From assembly GCF_918741295.1 (NCBI RefSeq), contig NZ_CAKKNB010000001.1:1488001-1552000 (forward strand): DNA of 64,000 nt, written 5' to 3'. This DNA is from Aquabacterium sp. CECT 9606 (GTDB lineage: Bacteria > Pseudomonadota > Gammaproteobacteria > Burkholderiales > Burkholderiaceae_C). This document shows positions 19,131 through 28,663 of the stretch, in pieces (positions within the stretch are counted from its first letter, which is position 1; every line of letters starts with the position of its first letter). The notes below the pieces were generated by a model. It was not told where the DNA came from and ran no database searches. It saw nothing but the letters and a program-made list of their open reading frames with translations. A program made the position numbers and the translations under genes.

Positions 19131-20672
19131 ATGTCCTCCGACCTCGATGCAGTTTTCGCCCCGCCCGCCCATGACTGGGTCAACCGCTATGCCCAGCTGA
19201 GCGAGTCTTGGCGCGCGCGACTGCAGGCGCCCATGGCCACGACCGTGAACGCCCAGGCCTTGCCGGCGCCGCGTTGGGTGGCCTGGAGCGACCCGCTTGC
19301 CCATGAGCTGGGTTGGCCCGCCGATTGGCGCGAGGGTGAGTTGCCATTGCGTGTTTTCAGCGGCAACACCTTGTGGCCCGGCATGCAGCCCGTGGCCACG
19401 GTCTACAGCGGCCACCAGTTTGGCGTGTGGGCCGGCCAGTTGGGCGATGGCCGCGCGCTCTTGCTGGGTGAATTGCAGACAGCGGTGGGCACACGCGAGT
19501 TCCAGCTCAAGGGGGCGGGCTCGACCCCGTATTCGCGCCGCGCCGATGGCCGGGCGGTGCTGCGTTCGTCCATCCGGGAGTTTCTGTGCAGCGAGGCCAT
19601 GCACGCCCTGGGCATTCCCACCACCCGCGCCCTGGCGCTGACAGCGTCGCCGCAAGGCGTGCGGCGCGAAACCATGGAGACCGCCGCCGTGGTCACCCGC
19701 GTGGCGCCCACCTTCATCCGCTTTGGCCACTTCGAGCATTTTGCGCACAGCGGCGAAGCCGGCCACCACGAAGTCCTGCAGGTTCTGGTGGACCATGTGG
19801 TGGAGCACCATGTGCCTCACCTGCGCGATGCGCCCCAGCGGGCCGTGGCCTTGTTGCAATACGCAGTGGACAGCACCGCGCGCCTGATGGCCGCTTGGCA
19901 GTCGGTGGGCTTTTGCCATGGCGTGATGAACACCGACAACATGTCGATCCTTGGCTTGACCATTGACTACGGCCCCTTTGGTTTCCTGGATGGCTTTGAT
20001 CCCCAGCACATCTGCAACCATTCGGACGACCGGGGGCGCTACGCCTGGCAGAACCAGCCGCAAATCGGTTACTGGAATTTGCGCGCCCTGGCCCAGGCGC
20101 TGGTGCCGGTGATCCCCGAGTTCGAGGGCGACGAGAACGTCATCATCGACGTGCTCAAGTCCTACGAACAGCGTTTTCCGCAAGCCATGACCGAGCGCTG
20201 GCGCGCCAAGCTGGGCTTGGCCACCGAGCAAGAGAGTGACGGCGCCCTGGCTGTGGACCTGCTCACCGTGATGGCCGAGCACCGCACCGACTTCACCATC
20301 GCCTTCCGCCGCCTGTGCGATTACCAAAGCAGCCTGCCGCCTGAGGACCCCGCCAATGCCTCGGTGCGCGATTTGTTCATCAACCGCGAGGCTTTCGACG
20401 CCTGGGCGCGCCGTTATGCCGATCGCCTGAAGCTGGAAAACAGTGAGGATGCCGAGCGCCGTGTCCGCATGCGCCGTGTCAACCCGCTCTATGTTTTGCG
20501 GAACCATTTGGCCGAAACAGCGATCCGTCTGTCTCAGGCCGGTGATGATTCCGAGGTGCGGCGTTTGCATCAGCTGTTGCAAACGCCGTATGAGGAGCAA
20601 CCTGGTTGCGAGGCCGATGCCGATTTCCCGCCCGACTGGGCTCAATCCATCGAGGTGTCCTGTTCATCATGA
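19131..20672 (+). CDS. selO: Protein adenylyltransferase SelO (YdiU/UPF0061)
   Basis: Pseudokinase-fold enzyme that transfers AMP from ATP to Ser, Thr or Tyr of target proteins and is linked to redox stress. About 513 residues. The family signatures are [73 protein letters not shown] and DYGPFGFLD (metal-binding Asn and Asp), then [17 protein letters not shown]. The bacterial form lacks a terminal selenocysteine. The start is ATG 19131 (MSSDLDAVF); an upstream in-frame TTG is less likely. The last four bases form ATGA with the msrB start, so the two are translationally coupled. Confidence 0.93.
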   Translation: MSSDLDAVFAPPAHDWVNRYAQLSESWRARLQAPMATTVNAQALPAPRWVAWSDPLAHELGWPADWREGELPLRVFSGNTLWPGMQPVATVYSGHQFGVWAGQLGDGRALLLGELQTAVGTREFQLKGAGSTPYSRRADGRAVLRSSIREFLCSEAMHALGIPTTRALALTASPQGVRRETMETAAVVTRVAPTFIRFGHFEHFAHSGEAGHHEVLQVLVDHVVEHHVPHLRDAPQRAVALLQYAVDSTARLMAAWQSVGFCHGVMNTDNMSILGLTIDYGPFGFLDGFDPQHICNHSDDRGRYAWQNQPQIGYWNLRALAQALVPVIPEFEGDENVIIDVLKSYEQRFPQAMTERWRAKLGLATEQESDGALAVDLLTVMAEHRTDFTIAFRRLCDYQSSLPPEDPANASVRDLFINREAFDAWARRYADRLKLENSEDAERRVRMRRVNPLYVLRNHLAETAIRLSQAGDDSEVRRLHQLLQTPYEEQPGCEADADFPPDWAQSIEVSCSS

Positions 20673-21067
20673 GTGATTACAAAGTCAAGAAGTCCGACGC
20701 GGAATGGCGTGCCCAGTTGGACCCGATGCAATTCGAAGTCACCCGCCACGCGGCCACCGAACGGGCTTTCACCGGCCAGTATTGGGACCACTTTGTGGAC
20801 GGTGCTTACCGCTGCATCTGCTGCGGTGCCAAGCTGTTCGAATCCAGCACCAAGTTTGACGCGGGCTGCGGCTGGCCGAGCTACTCGCAAGCGGTAGACG
20901 ACAGCAGCATCGAGCGCGTGGTGGACAAAAGCCACGGCATGGTGCGCGTCGAGGTGCGTTGCAACAACTGCGGTGCGCACCTGGGCCACGTGTTCGACGA
21001 CGGGCCGGCCCCCACCGGCGAGCGTTTCTGTATCAACTCGGCCGCGATAGACTTCGAGCCGCGCTGA
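20669..21067 (+). CDS. msrB: Peptide-methionine (R)-S-oxide reductase
   Basis: Repairs methionine-R-sulfoxide in oxidised proteins. 132 residues, normal length. Zinc is held by two CxxC pairs (CICC and CNNC). The catalytic Cys is in [11 protein letters not shown] near the C-terminus; the GCGWPSY motif carries the other conserved residues. ATG 20669 overlaps the selO stop. The gene lies 31 bases before yciB in the same direction. Confidence 0.95.
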   Translation: MSDYKVKKSDAEWRAQLDPMQFEVTRHAATERAFTGQYWDHFVDGAYRCICCGAKLFESSTKFDAGCGWPSYSQAVDDSSIERVVDKSHGMVRVEVRCNNCGAHLGHVFDDGPAPTGERFCINSAAIDFEPR

Positions 21068-21098
21068 TCCGCGCTTTTGGCCCACAACCCGGTTCCCC

Positions 21099-21740
21099 AT
21101 GAAGATATTTTTTGACCTGCTGCCACTCCTGCTGTTCTTCGGCGCCTATACCTGGGCCGGCGGCCACAAGGAGCTGGCGGCCGAGTGGATGACGCACTAT
21201 TTGGGCTTCCTGGTGTCGGGCGGCGTGGTCGCGGCCAAAGAAGCGCCCATGCTGTTGTCCACCGTGGTGATGGTGGTGTGCGGTGTGGTCCAGATCGCCG
21301 TGCTCAAGATATTGCGACACAAGGTGGACATGATGCTGTGGGGCACGCTGATCGTGGGCACCGTTCTGGGCGGCGTGTCGATGTGGCTGCACAGCGCCAT
21401 CTTCTTCCAGTGGAAGCCCACGGTGCTGTACTGGCTGATGAGCGCTGGCTTCCTGGTGGCCGAGATCATCATGAAGCGCCGCGTGCTGCACAAAATGATG
21501 GGCGGCCAGATCGACGCGCCCGACGCCGTCTGGATCAAGCTGGGCTGGGCCTGGGTCGGCTTTTTCGCCTTCATGGGCGTGCTCAACCTCTTCGTGGTTT
21601 ACAACTACACCGAAGAGCAGTGGGTCACCTTCAAAGTGTGGGGTGCATCGGGACTGATGCTGTTGTTCATGTTGGCTCAGGGTTTGTACCTGAGTCGCCA
21701 CATGCCCCCATTGCCCGACGAAGCGGCCAAGGCCAAGTGA
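21099..21740 (+). CDS. yciB: Septation protein A / inner membrane-spanning protein YciB
   Basis: Integral inner membrane protein of 213 residues with about five membrane segments, implicated in envelope integrity and cell division. The N-terminus MKIFFDLLPLLLFFGAY is characteristic, as are FFQWKPTVLYWLMS and LGWAWVGFFAFMGVLNLFV. The C-terminus is charged (PDEAAKAK). It sits between msrB and a BolA gene, the usual betaproteobacterial order. Confidence 0.93.
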   Translation: MKIFFDLLPLLLFFGAYTWAGGHKELAAEWMTHYLGFLVSGGVVAAKEAPMLLSTVVMVVCGVVQIAVLKILRHKVDMMLWGTLIVGTVLGGVSMWLHSAIFFQWKPTVLYWLMSAGFLVAEIIMKRRVLHKMMGGQIDAPDAVWIKLGWAWVGFFAFMGVLNLFVVYNYTEEQWVTFKVWGASGLMLLFMLAQGLYLSRHMPPLPDEAAKAK

Positions 21741-21760
21741 GTGAACTTTCAGGCCTGACC

Positions 21761-22030
21761 ATGACTCCACACCAAGGCGTGACCGCCGAACAGATCCAAT
21801 CCGCCCTGACGTTGGCGCTGCAGCCGCTCAGCATTGATGTGACCGATGACAGTCACCTCCATGCCGGGCACGAAGGCGCGAAATCAGGACGGCATTTCAG
21901 CGTGCATGTGCGTGCCCAGTGCTTTAACGGACTGTCACACGTTCAACGGCATCGCCTTGTGTATGATGCCCTTCGCGATTTGATACCGCAGGGCATCCAT
22001 GCGCTGGCCATCAAGGCCGAGCCTGTCTGA
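21761..22030 (+). CDS. BolA family protein
   Basis: Small protein of 89 residues with the BolA fold. HAGHEGAKSGRHFSVHV contains the conserved His/Gly region, FNGLSHVQRHRLVYDAL the helix-turn-helix-like segment, and GIHALAIKA the end. BolA proteins partner monothiol glutaredoxins in Fe-S cluster delivery and some bind DNA. Start ATG 21761 has CAGG eight bases upstream; an in-frame GTG at 21737 overlapping the yciB stop is possible. The paralogue (bolA versus ibaG) cannot be settled. Confidence 0.9.
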   Translation: MTPHQGVTAEQIQSALTLALQPLSIDVTDDSHLHAGHEGAKSGRHFSVHVRAQCFNGLSHVQRHRLVYDALRDLIPQGIHALAIKAEPV

Positions 22031-22058
22031 CAACGAAACAACCTAACAAAATTCGCTC

Positions 22059-22883
22059 ATGAAGACTTTCCGCACCCATGTCATCAAGTCCGCCGTGCTG
22101 GCCGCGACCTTGTCTCTGGCCGCTCCGCTGGTGATGGCCCAGAACATCGCCGTGGTCAATGGCAAGCCCGTGCCAAAGGCTCGTTTCGACGCCATGATGA
22201 CCCAGATCCTCAAGCAAGGCCAACAGGCCAAGACGCCTGATCTGGAGGCCAAGGTCAAGGAAGAGCTGGTGCTGCGCGAGATCTTCGTGCAAGAGGCCGA
22301 GAAGAAGGGCATTGCCCAAACCGCCGACTACAAGACGCAGATGGAATTCGCGCGTCAGTCGATCCTGATCCAGGGCTTGTTCGCTGACTTCCAGGCCAAG
22401 TCCAAGGACAGCGAAGCCGACCTGCGCGCTGAATACGACAAGATCAAAGCCCAGAACGGCGACAAGGAATACCGCGCTCGCCACATCCTGGTCGAGAAGG
22501 AAGAAGACGCCAAGGCCCTGATCGCCCAACTCAAGGCCGGTGCCAAGTTCGAAGACCTGGCCAAGAAGAACTCCAAGGACCCTGGCTCCGCCGAAAACGG
22601 TGGCGATCTGGATTGGGCCGCGCCTGGCAACTACGTGCCTGAGTTCTCTGAAGCCATGGCCAAGCTGGAAAAAGGCAAGTTCACCGAAACCCCGGTGAAG
22701 TCGCAGTTCGGCTACCACATCATCAAGCTGGAAGACACGCGTGCCACGCAGTTCCCACCCTATGACGAAGTCAAGGTGCAACTGCAACAACGCAATGCGC
22801 AAGCCAAGCTGGCCAAGTACCGCGACGATCTGAAGGCCAAGGCCAAGACCGACTTCAAGTTCAGCGCCCCTGCTGCCAACTGA
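22059..22883 (+). CDS. Periplasmic parvulin-type peptidyl-prolyl cis-trans isomerase
   Basis: 274-residue folding catalyst for exported proteins. Signal peptide residues 1-28 (AATLSLAAPLVMAQ). The N-terminal chaperone-like part is SurA/PrsA-like, and the rotamase domain spans about 140-235: ARHILVEKEEDAKALI, FEDLAKKNSKDPGSAENGGDLDW and QFGYHIIKLEDTR are the classic parvulin blocks. The C-terminal tail is Lys-rich. It is the last gene of the selO-msrB-yciB-bolA run, 28 bases after bolA, and converges with putA. Confidence 0.93.
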   Translation: MKTFRTHVIKSAVLAATLSLAAPLVMAQNIAVVNGKPVPKARFDAMMTQILKQGQQAKTPDLEAKVKEELVLREIFVQEAEKKGIAQTADYKTQMEFARQSILIQGLFADFQAKSKDSEADLRAEYDKIKAQNGDKEYRARHILVEKEEDAKALIAQLKAGAKFEDLAKKNSKDPGSAENGGDLDWAAPGNYVPEFSEAMAKLEKGKFTETPVKSQFGYHIIKLEDTRATQFPPYDEVKVQLQQRNAQAKLAKYRDDLKAKAKTDFKFSAPAAN

Positions 22884-22895
22884 TCGTCAAATGGG

Positions 22896-25800
22896 TCAGT
22901 GGCCTTGCGTCAGCAGCGCGGCATTGCCGCCTGCCGCTGCCGTGTTGATGCTGACCACCTGCTCGGTGCAAAACCGCAGCAGGTAATGGGGGCCGCCGGC
23001 TTTCGGGCCGGTGCCGCTCCACCCCTGACCGCCAAAGGGTTGCGACCCGACCACGGCGCCAGTCATTCCCCGGTTCACATACACATTGCCCACACGTGAG
23101 CGCCGAGCGATGTGCTGCGCACGCGAGTCGATGCGCGTTTGCACCCCCAAAGTCAAACCATAGCCCGTCGCGTTGATCTGCTCAATCAGGGCGTCGATGT
23201 CGGGGGCGTGTGTGCCTGGGCCCCACCGCACCACGTGCAGGATCGGGCCAAAGTGCTCGGCGGTCAGCGCGTTGACGCGGGGCAGGGTGTAGGCCGTGGG
23301 CGGAACGATGTGCGGCGCGGTGGCCGATGCCGCCAAGGTGGTTTGCCCGATCAGGCGCACGCCTGAGCGCGGTTGCTGCGCCTGGTGGTCCAGCTCGGAC
23401 AGGTGGGCGTGGAGCAGATCGTGTGCGTGCGCGTCGATCACCGGGCCCACGTCGGTGGCCCAATCGGCGCTGTCGCCCATCACCAGTGTTTGCAGGGCGC
23501 CGGCCAGCATCGCTTCCAGCGTGTCGGCCGTGGCGCTGTGCAGGCACAGCAGGCGCAAGGCCGAGCAGCGTTGGCCCGCACTCAAGAATGCGCTGGCCAC
23601 CACGGCATCCATCACTTGTTCAGGCAAGGCGGTGCTGTCCACCACCATGGCGTTCAGGCCGCCTGTCTCGGCGATCAAAGGCACGATGGGGCGGTCGCCT
23701 TGCGCCAGCATGCGCTGGATGCGCTTGCCCGTGGCCACCGAGCCGGTGAAGGCCACGCCTGCGCAGTGCTTGCTGGCCACCAGGGCGGCACCCACCACGG
23801 CGCCGGGCCCGCAAGCGCAGCCCAGCACGTCGGCGGGCACGCCGGCCTGGTGCAGCAGGGCCACGAAGCGGCGCGCGATGTCCGGCGTCTGGTCGGCCGG
23901 TTTGGCGGCCACAGCGTTGCCGGCCACCAGCGCGGCCATCACTTGCCCACCAAAGATGGCCAGGGGGAAGTTCCAGGGTGCGATGCACACGAACACGCCC
24001 CGACCACGCAACTGCCATTCATTGCTTTCGCCCGTGGGGCCGGGCAGCACTTGCACTTTCAGGTGATGGCGTCCTTGCTGCGCGTAGTAGCGGGCCAGGT
24101 CAATGGTTTCGCGCACTTCGGCCACGGCATCGCTCATGGTCTTGCGCGCTTCAACGACCAGGTCGGCGGCCCAGCTGTCGAACTCGGCTTCCAGCAGGTT
24201 GGCCGCCTTGTCGAGCACCGCGCAGCGTGCGCTCGCTGGCGTTTCTTCCCAGTCCTGCCAGCCTTGGTTGAGCGAATCCATCAATGCCTGGGCTTCGGCG
24301 GCGCACAAATCATGGCAAGGCGAGGGCACGCTTGATTGCTGGCGCCGGACCTGCACGGCCGCCGCCAGGGCATCCCGGTGCATCTGGCAGTTCAGGTCAC
24401 GGCCAATCGCATTGCGCCGGTCGGGGCCATAAAGTCTGGCAGGTGGCACCACGCCAGGGCCATGTTCAGTGCCCGTGGTGGTGAGCCAGGGCGAGGCCAG
24501 CAGTTCATCCAGGCTGACCTGCGGATCAGCCAACTGGTGCACGAAGGAGGCATTGGCGCCGTTCTCCAGCAGGCGTCGCACCAGGTAGGCCAGCAAGTCA
24601 CGGTGCTCACCCACGGGGGCGTAAATGCGCAGGGCCGCGCCAGTTTCGGGCGAGGCCTTCGGGTGGCGAAGCTCGCGGTACACGCCTTCGCCCATGCCGT
24701 GCAGGCGCTGCCATTCGTAGCGCTCGGGGCCGACGCCGTGTTGCTGCGCCAGTTGCATGACCGCGGCAATGGTGGCGGCGTTGTGGGTCGCGAACTGCGG
24801 GTAGAGCACGTCGCTGCGGGCCAGCAAGGCATCGGCGCAGGCCAGGTACGACAAGTCGGTGTTGGCCTTGTGCGTGTAGACCGGGTAGCCGTTCAAGCCC
24901 AGCTCCTGGGCGCGCTTGATTTCGGTGTCCCAATAGGCGCCTTTGACCAGGCGCACGGTCAGGCGTTTGTCGTGGAGGGTAGCCAGGCGGTGCACCTCGT
25001 CGATCATGGCCAAGGCCCGGTGCTGGTAGGCCTGCACGGCCAGGCCCAGCCCATCGCCAGCGGCGGGCATCAGGCGGGCGAGCAAATCCAGTTGCAGTTC
25101 AAGCCGGAAGGATTCCTCGGCGTCCAGGGTCAGCAGCACGCCGGAGACATCGGCCTGGCGGGCCAGCTGCTCCAGGCGCGGCAGCAGTTCTCTCACCAGG
25201 GCTTCGTGCTGCGAAGGATCAAAGCGCGGGTGCAGGGCCGACAGCTTGATCGACAAGCCGGGGCGTTGCGAGAAGGGCAACTGCCTGGCTTTCTTGTCGC
25301 CTTGCTGGCCCAGTTGCGACAAGGCCCGCTGGTAAGACGACAGATAGCGGTCGGCGTCATGCCAGGTCCGGGCACCTTCGCCCAGCATGTCGAAGCTGTG
25401 GCGGGTGATCAGGCCGTGGTCGGCATCGGCCTGGGTTTGTTTGCGTGCTTGGACCAAGGCCTCGTCCATGGTCTGGCCGAGCACGAACTGGCGACCCAGC
25501 AATTGCAGGGCGCGGGCCGTGGCGGACACCACGGTGGGGCCGCCGAGCCGCTGAACCAGGGTGGGCGAGCCTTGGCGGCCGTCTTGTTGTGAGGGCAGCA
25601 ACTGGTGAGCCAGGTCCAGCACACGGGCTGAGGCGCTGGACAACCAAGGGTGCGCTGATGACGAATGGTCGGCGTGCTTGGCGAAGTCGGCCTGGGTCAA
25701 CTGGTCGCCAATCAAGGCCTGGGCGGTGTCCTGGTCGGGCACGCGCAGAAGGGCTTCGGCCAGGCGCATCAGGGCCAGGCCTTCGGTGCTGGACAGCGGG

Positions 25801-25988
25801 AACTCTTGCAGCAGGGACTCAAGCGCCCAGAAAGGCGGTGGCCGGTGGCGGATGCCACGCACCCAGGGCTCGCATTGCCGGCGGACGATGCCCCAATCGA
25901 GCTTGTCTTGCAGGCGCAGCCTCAGCTTGTCGATTTGTGCGGCTTCATCGGCCCAGGGCAGTGGTAGGCGGTCGGAGAGTTTATTCAC
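22896..25988 (-). CDS. putA: Bifunctional proline dehydrogenase / glutamate-semialdehyde dehydrogenase
   Basis: Oxidises proline to glutamate in two channelled steps. 1,030 residues, the short PutA class. The N-terminus has no ribbon-helix-helix DNA-binding domain, so it should not repress its own gene, and the extra C-terminal domain of 1,300-residue PutA is absent. The flavin-dependent PRODH domain covers about 150-470 (RPGLSIKLSALHPRF, RLVKGAYWDTEIKRAQ, YPQFATHNAATI, GANASFVHQLAD). The aldehyde dehydrogenase domain covers about 520-1,000 (APWNFPLAIFGGQV, Glu in IAETGGLNAM, catalytic Cys in SAGQRCSALRL). No putP lies beside it. It converges with the parvulin gene. Confidence 0.95.
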   Translation of the reverse strand: MNKLSDRLPLPWADEAAQIDKLRLRLQDKLDWGIVRRQCEPWVRGIRHRPPPFWALESLLQEFPLSSTEGLALMRLAEALLRVPDQDTAQALIGDQLTQADFAKHADHSSSAHPWLSSASARVLDLAHQLLPSQQDGRQGSPTLVQRLGGPTVVSATARALQLLGRQFVLGQTMDEALVQARKQTQADADHGLITRHSFDMLGEGARTWHDADRYLSSYQRALSQLGQQGDKKARQLPFSQRPGLSIKLSALHPRFDPSQHEALVRELLPRLEQLARQADVSGVLLTLDAEESFRLELQLDLLARLMPAAGDGLGLAVQAYQHRALAMIDEVHRLATLHDKRLTVRLVKGAYWDTEIKRAQELGLNGYPVYTHKANTDLSYLACADALLARSDVLYPQFATHNAATIAAVMQLAQQHGVGPERYEWQRLHGMGEGVYRELRHPKASPETGAALRIYAPVGEHRDLLAYLVRRLLENGANASFVHQLADPQVSLDELLASPWLTTTGTEHGPGVVPPARLYGPDRRNAIGRDLNCQMHRDALAAAVQVRRQQSSVPSPCHDLCAAEAQALMDSLNQGWQDWEETPASARCAVLDKAANLLEAEFDSWAADLVVEARKTMSDAVAEVRETIDLARYYAQQGRHHLKVQVLPGPTGESNEWQLRGRGVFVCIAPWNFPLAIFGGQVMAALVAGNAVAAKPADQTPDIARRFVALLHQAGVPADVLGCACGPGAVVGAALVASKHCAGVAFTGSVATGKRIQRMLAQGDRPIVPLIAETGGLNAMVVDSTALPEQVMDAVVASAFLSAGQRCSALRLLCLHSATADTLEAMLAGALQTLVMGDSADWATDVGPVIDAHAHDLLHAHLSELDHQAQQPRSGVRLIGQTTLAASATAPHIVPPTAYTLPRVNALTAEHFGPILHVVRWGPGTHAPDIDALIEQINATGYGLTLGVQTRIDSRAQHIARRSRVGNVYVNRGMTGAVVGSQPFGGQGWSGTGPKAGGPHYLLRFCTEQVVSINTAAAGGNAALLTQGH

Positions 25989-26059
25989 AGCGCACTCCAG
26001 TCAACGTCTTCAGCGTAACGTCAACGGGGGCGTGGGGTCTAGGTCATGAGAGGGGCTTT

Positions 26060-26776
26060 TCAGCGCTTTTTGAACACCAAGTCCCAAACACCGTGACCCA
26101 ATTTCAGTCCGCGGTTCTCGAACTTGGTCAGCGGTCGGTAGGCGGGCTTGGGGGCGTAGCTTTCGGCGGTGTTGACCAGGGTGGGCTCATCGCTCAGCAC
26201 TTGCAGGATCTGGCGGGCATAGGGCTCCCAGTCGGTGGCGCAGTGCAGGTAGGCGCCCGGCGCCAGACGCGAGGCCAGGTGGGCCACCAATGGCGCCTGG
26301 ATCAAGCGGCGCTTGTTGTGGCGAGTCTTGTGCCATGGGTCGGGAAAGAAGATGTGCACGCCAGCGAGTGAGCCTGGTTGGATCATGTGGTCCAGCACCT
26401 CGACGGCATCATGGCGAATCAGGCGCAGGTTGGTGATGTTTTGGTCGCCAATGCGTTTGAGCAAGGCGCCCACGCCGGGCTCGTGCACCTCAACGCCGAT
26501 GAAGTCCGTGTCGGGCAAGGTCTGCGCGATTGTGGCAGTGGCATCGCCCATGCCAAAACCGATTTCCAGGACGACAGGCGCCTGACGCTGGAAAGTGGTG
26601 GCGTAGTCCAGGGGCGTCTTGCCAAAAGGCAGCAGAAATTTGGGGCCCAACTCCGCCAAGGCCTTGGCCTGGCCCTCGGTGGTCCGCCCCGCGCGCATCA
26701 CGAAGCTGCGGATGGTGCGGTGGGGGTAGGCTGACGCGGGTTGATCGTCGTCTTCGGGGGGCAAGGCGGTGCTCAT
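26060..26776 (-). CDS. trmB: tRNA (guanine-46-N7)-methyltransferase
   Basis: SAM-dependent enzyme that makes m7G46 in the variable loop of tRNAs. About 238 residues. Motif I is [23 protein letters not shown] and IRHDAVEVL follow, and [16 protein letters not shown] is the hallmark TrmB motif. Near the C-terminus [17 protein letters not shown] matches the family end. I start at ATG 26776 (MSTALPPED); the frame continues 18 codons upstream. The gene lies 71 bases upstream of putA on the same strand. Confidence 0.95.
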   Translation of the reverse strand: MSTALPPEDDDQPASAYPHRTIRSFVMRAGRTTEGQAKALAELGPKFLLPFGKTPLDYATTFQRQAPVVLEIGFGMGDATATIAQTLPDTDFIGVEVHEPGVGALLKRIGDQNITNLRLIRHDAVEVLDHMIQPGSLAGVHIFFPDPWHKTRHNKRRLIQAPLVAHLASRLAPGAYLHCATDWEPYARQILQVLSDEPTLVNTAESYAPKPAYRPLTKFENRGLKLGHGVWDLVFKKR

Positions 26777-26992
26777 GGGTGAGATCGGAAAAATGCGGGC
26801 TTGAGACAGGCCGCCATTGTCCGTCACCAACCGCCCTAGGGCAGTCCCTTAAACCGGACGTGCACTAAATCACGCCGATGCGCTGCCGGTGCCGGACAGC
26901 CATTCATCTGGGGGGGGGATCCGTCCGCATTCCGAGGAGCAGGGGCGCATCATTGCCTGAGCGGATTTACCCGTTCGTGCCGGAGTGAAGTT
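26777..26992. other. Spacer between trmB and the PEP-CTERM-like gene
   Basis: 216 bases separating divergent genes. The only notable element is a nine-G run at 26910-26918. I see no clear -10/-35 pair, hairpin or known riboswitch core. Confidence 0.4.
26910..26918 (+). repeat. Homopolymeric G9 tract
   Basis: Nine consecutive G between CATCT and ATCC, 74 bases upstream of the PEP-CTERM-like small gene. G runs of this length are prone to slipped-strand length change and, in promoter regions, can alter expression. Confidence 0.6.
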
Positions 26993-27214
26993 TTGAACGT
27001 GAGCAGTGTTTCTTTGTTGCTGAATGCCAGTCGCTGTGTGGCTTTCAGCCTGCTCGTTTGCATGAGTTCGCATGCGGTCCCCGAGACATCGGGCAAGGCC
27101 AAGGCACCTGGCGTGGTGCCCGCCGCGAATGAGCCACCCAGTTTTGCCTTGCTGGCCTTGGGCCTGGTGGGGATTGGCTTGCATGGATTGAACCGGGCCA
27201 GGCGCCATCGGTGA
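26993..27214 (+). CDS. Tiny exported protein with a PEP-CTERM-like sorting signal
   Basis: 73 residues starting from TTG, with GGAG seven bases upstream; a GTG two codons on is the alternative. Residues 8-28 form a signal peptide (RCVAFSLLVCMSSHA). A short spacer of about 20 residues (VPETSGKAKAPGVVPAAN) follows, and the C-terminus is EPPSFALLALGLVGIGLHG followed by an Arg cluster (NRARRHR). This is the PEP-CTERM layout (Pro-Glu-Pro-like motif, hydrophobic helix, basic end) recognised by exosortases, though the motif is EPPS rather than PEP. Nothing between the two signals resembles a domain. No exosortase gene is in the window. Confidence 0.55.
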   Translation: MNVSSVSLLLNASRCVAFSLLVCMSSHAVPETSGKAKAPGVVPAANEPPSFALLALGLVGIGLHGLNRARRHR

Positions 27215-27329
27215 CTGCAATTCTGGTAAACGCTGTCCTCAGAATACGGCGTCATGTGCATGATGAACAACTGCGTTGCGGTGCCCAACCCCGTGACTGC
27301 ACCCCGATTCACAGCACCAGGAGGCATTG

Positions 27330-28646
27330 ATGTCATTCCGTCCCACCACCAAACACCTGTTACTAGCGGCAGTCCAAGCGGCAGTCGCCGCGCTCATGGT
27401 ACCGAGCATGGCGAGCGCCGCCACCGATCCGTTTTACCAGTACACGGATGGCACCCCGCTGGCGAGCGTCGCTCCTGGCACGGTGTTGAAGAGCCGCACG
27501 ATCACGGCATACATCGCGGGCCTCAAGACCTCGTACAAGGCCACGCAGATTGTGTATCGCTCAACCGATGCCAAGCAGCGGCCTACCGCGAACGTGACAA
27601 CCATCTTCACGCCCGATTGCACCTCGTCCTGCCCAAACAAGAACAAGGTCATCTCTTACCAGTCTTTCTATGACTCGCTGAATCCGGAAGATGGGCCTTC
27701 GCGCGCCTACGCGGGCGGCAAGCGCCTGCCAGACCTGCTGCCGGCTGTCGAGACAGTCCTGTTTGGCACGTATGTGAAGAACGGCTACACCGTCGTCATC
27801 TCTGACACAGAAGGTCAGAACGCCAATTTCGCCGCCGGCCCCGAATACGGCTACAACACGCTGGACTCGATTCGCGCTGCGCTGAATTCGCCGGAGATCG
27901 GCCTCGACCGGAACGCCAAGGTCGCGATGTTGGGCTACTCGGGCGGCGCCATCGCCACCGAGTGGGCCGCCGAGTTGGCGCCCAGCTATGCGCCTGACCT
28001 GAAGTCCAACCTGATCGGTGCGGCCTTCGGTGGCACGCTGGTGAGCCCCGAGCACAACCTGACCTATGTCGAAGGCGCGCCCATTTGGGGTGGTGTGATG
28101 CCCATGGCGGTCGTCGGTGTCGCGCGTTCGTACGAGATCGACATCAAGAAGTACCTCACCGCGCGCGGTCTGGAGGTCTACGACAGAATTCAGAATGCCT
28201 CGATCGCCTACGTGCTCGGCCAATACGGCAAGGTGACCTGGAAGGACCTGGTCAAGCCAGAGTACCAGGACCGCACCAAGATTCCTGAGTACGTCGCTGC
28301 CGTGAACACGGTCATCATGGGCACCGGAGGCACCCCCGAGATCCCGCTGCAAATCGGTCAGGGCACCGGCGGCATCTGGGAAGGCACGAAGACATCGCCA
28401 ATCTGGGGCAAGGGTGACGGTGTGATGCTGGCGGGCGATGTCCGCACGCTGGCGCGCCAGTACTGCGCCAAGGGTGTGGCGGTGGAGCACAAAGAGTATG
28501 GTTCAAGCCACTTCTTGACCATGGTCAACTGGCTGCCTGCGGCCACCGCCTGGGTCGATGACCGATTCGCTGGGAAGCCAGCTCCGCAGAACTGCGCCAG
28601 CATCGCGCCGGGCAACTCGCTCGCGCCGCTCGTTTACAAGCCCTGA
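27330..28646 (+). CDS. Secreted lipase of the LIP family (PF03583)
   Basis: 438-residue exported alpha/beta hydrolase resembling secretory triacylglycerol lipases. Signal peptide residues 1-31 (AAVQAAVAALMVPSMASA). The nucleophile elbow is LGYSGGAIATEWAAE (Ser about residue 203). The acid is likely in the region GDVRTLARQY, and the His in GSSHFLTMVNWLP, with WVDDRF after it as in the family. Two Cys (CTSSC) near residue 93 may form a disulfide. ATG 27330 has a perfect AGGAGG five bases upstream. It has its own terminator and no operon partner. Substrate (lipid or other ester) is unproven. Confidence 0.85.
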   Translation: MSFRPTTKHLLLAAVQAAVAALMVPSMASAATDPFYQYTDGTPLASVAPGTVLKSRTITAYIAGLKTSYKATQIVYRSTDAKQRPTANVTTIFTPDCTSSCPNKNKVISYQSFYDSLNPEDGPSRAYAGGKRLPDLLPAVETVLFGTYVKNGYTVVISDTEGQNANFAAGPEYGYNTLDSIRAALNSPEIGLDRNAKVAMLGYSGGAIATEWAAELAPSYAPDLKSNLIGAAFGGTLVSPEHNLTYVEGAPIWGGVMPMAVVGVARSYEIDIKKYLTARGLEVYDRIQNASIAYVLGQYGKVTWKDLVKPEYQDRTKIPEYVAAVNTVIMGTGGTPEIPLQIGQGTGGIWEGTKTSPIWGKGDGVMLAGDVRTLARQYCAKGVAVEHKEYGSSHFLTMVNWLPAATAWVDDRFAGKPAPQNCASIAPGNSLAPLVYKP

Positions 28647-28663
28647 GCGAGGGCTACTCGTTG

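Noticed and set aside
18558-20645. A 695-codon open frame antisense to selO and overlapping uppP
   Set aside because: No domain, no ribosome-binding site, and it crosses two well-identified genes.
22896-25988. PutA as an autorepressor
   Set aside because: The protein starts directly in the helical arm of the dehydrogenase; there is no ribbon-helix-helix domain.
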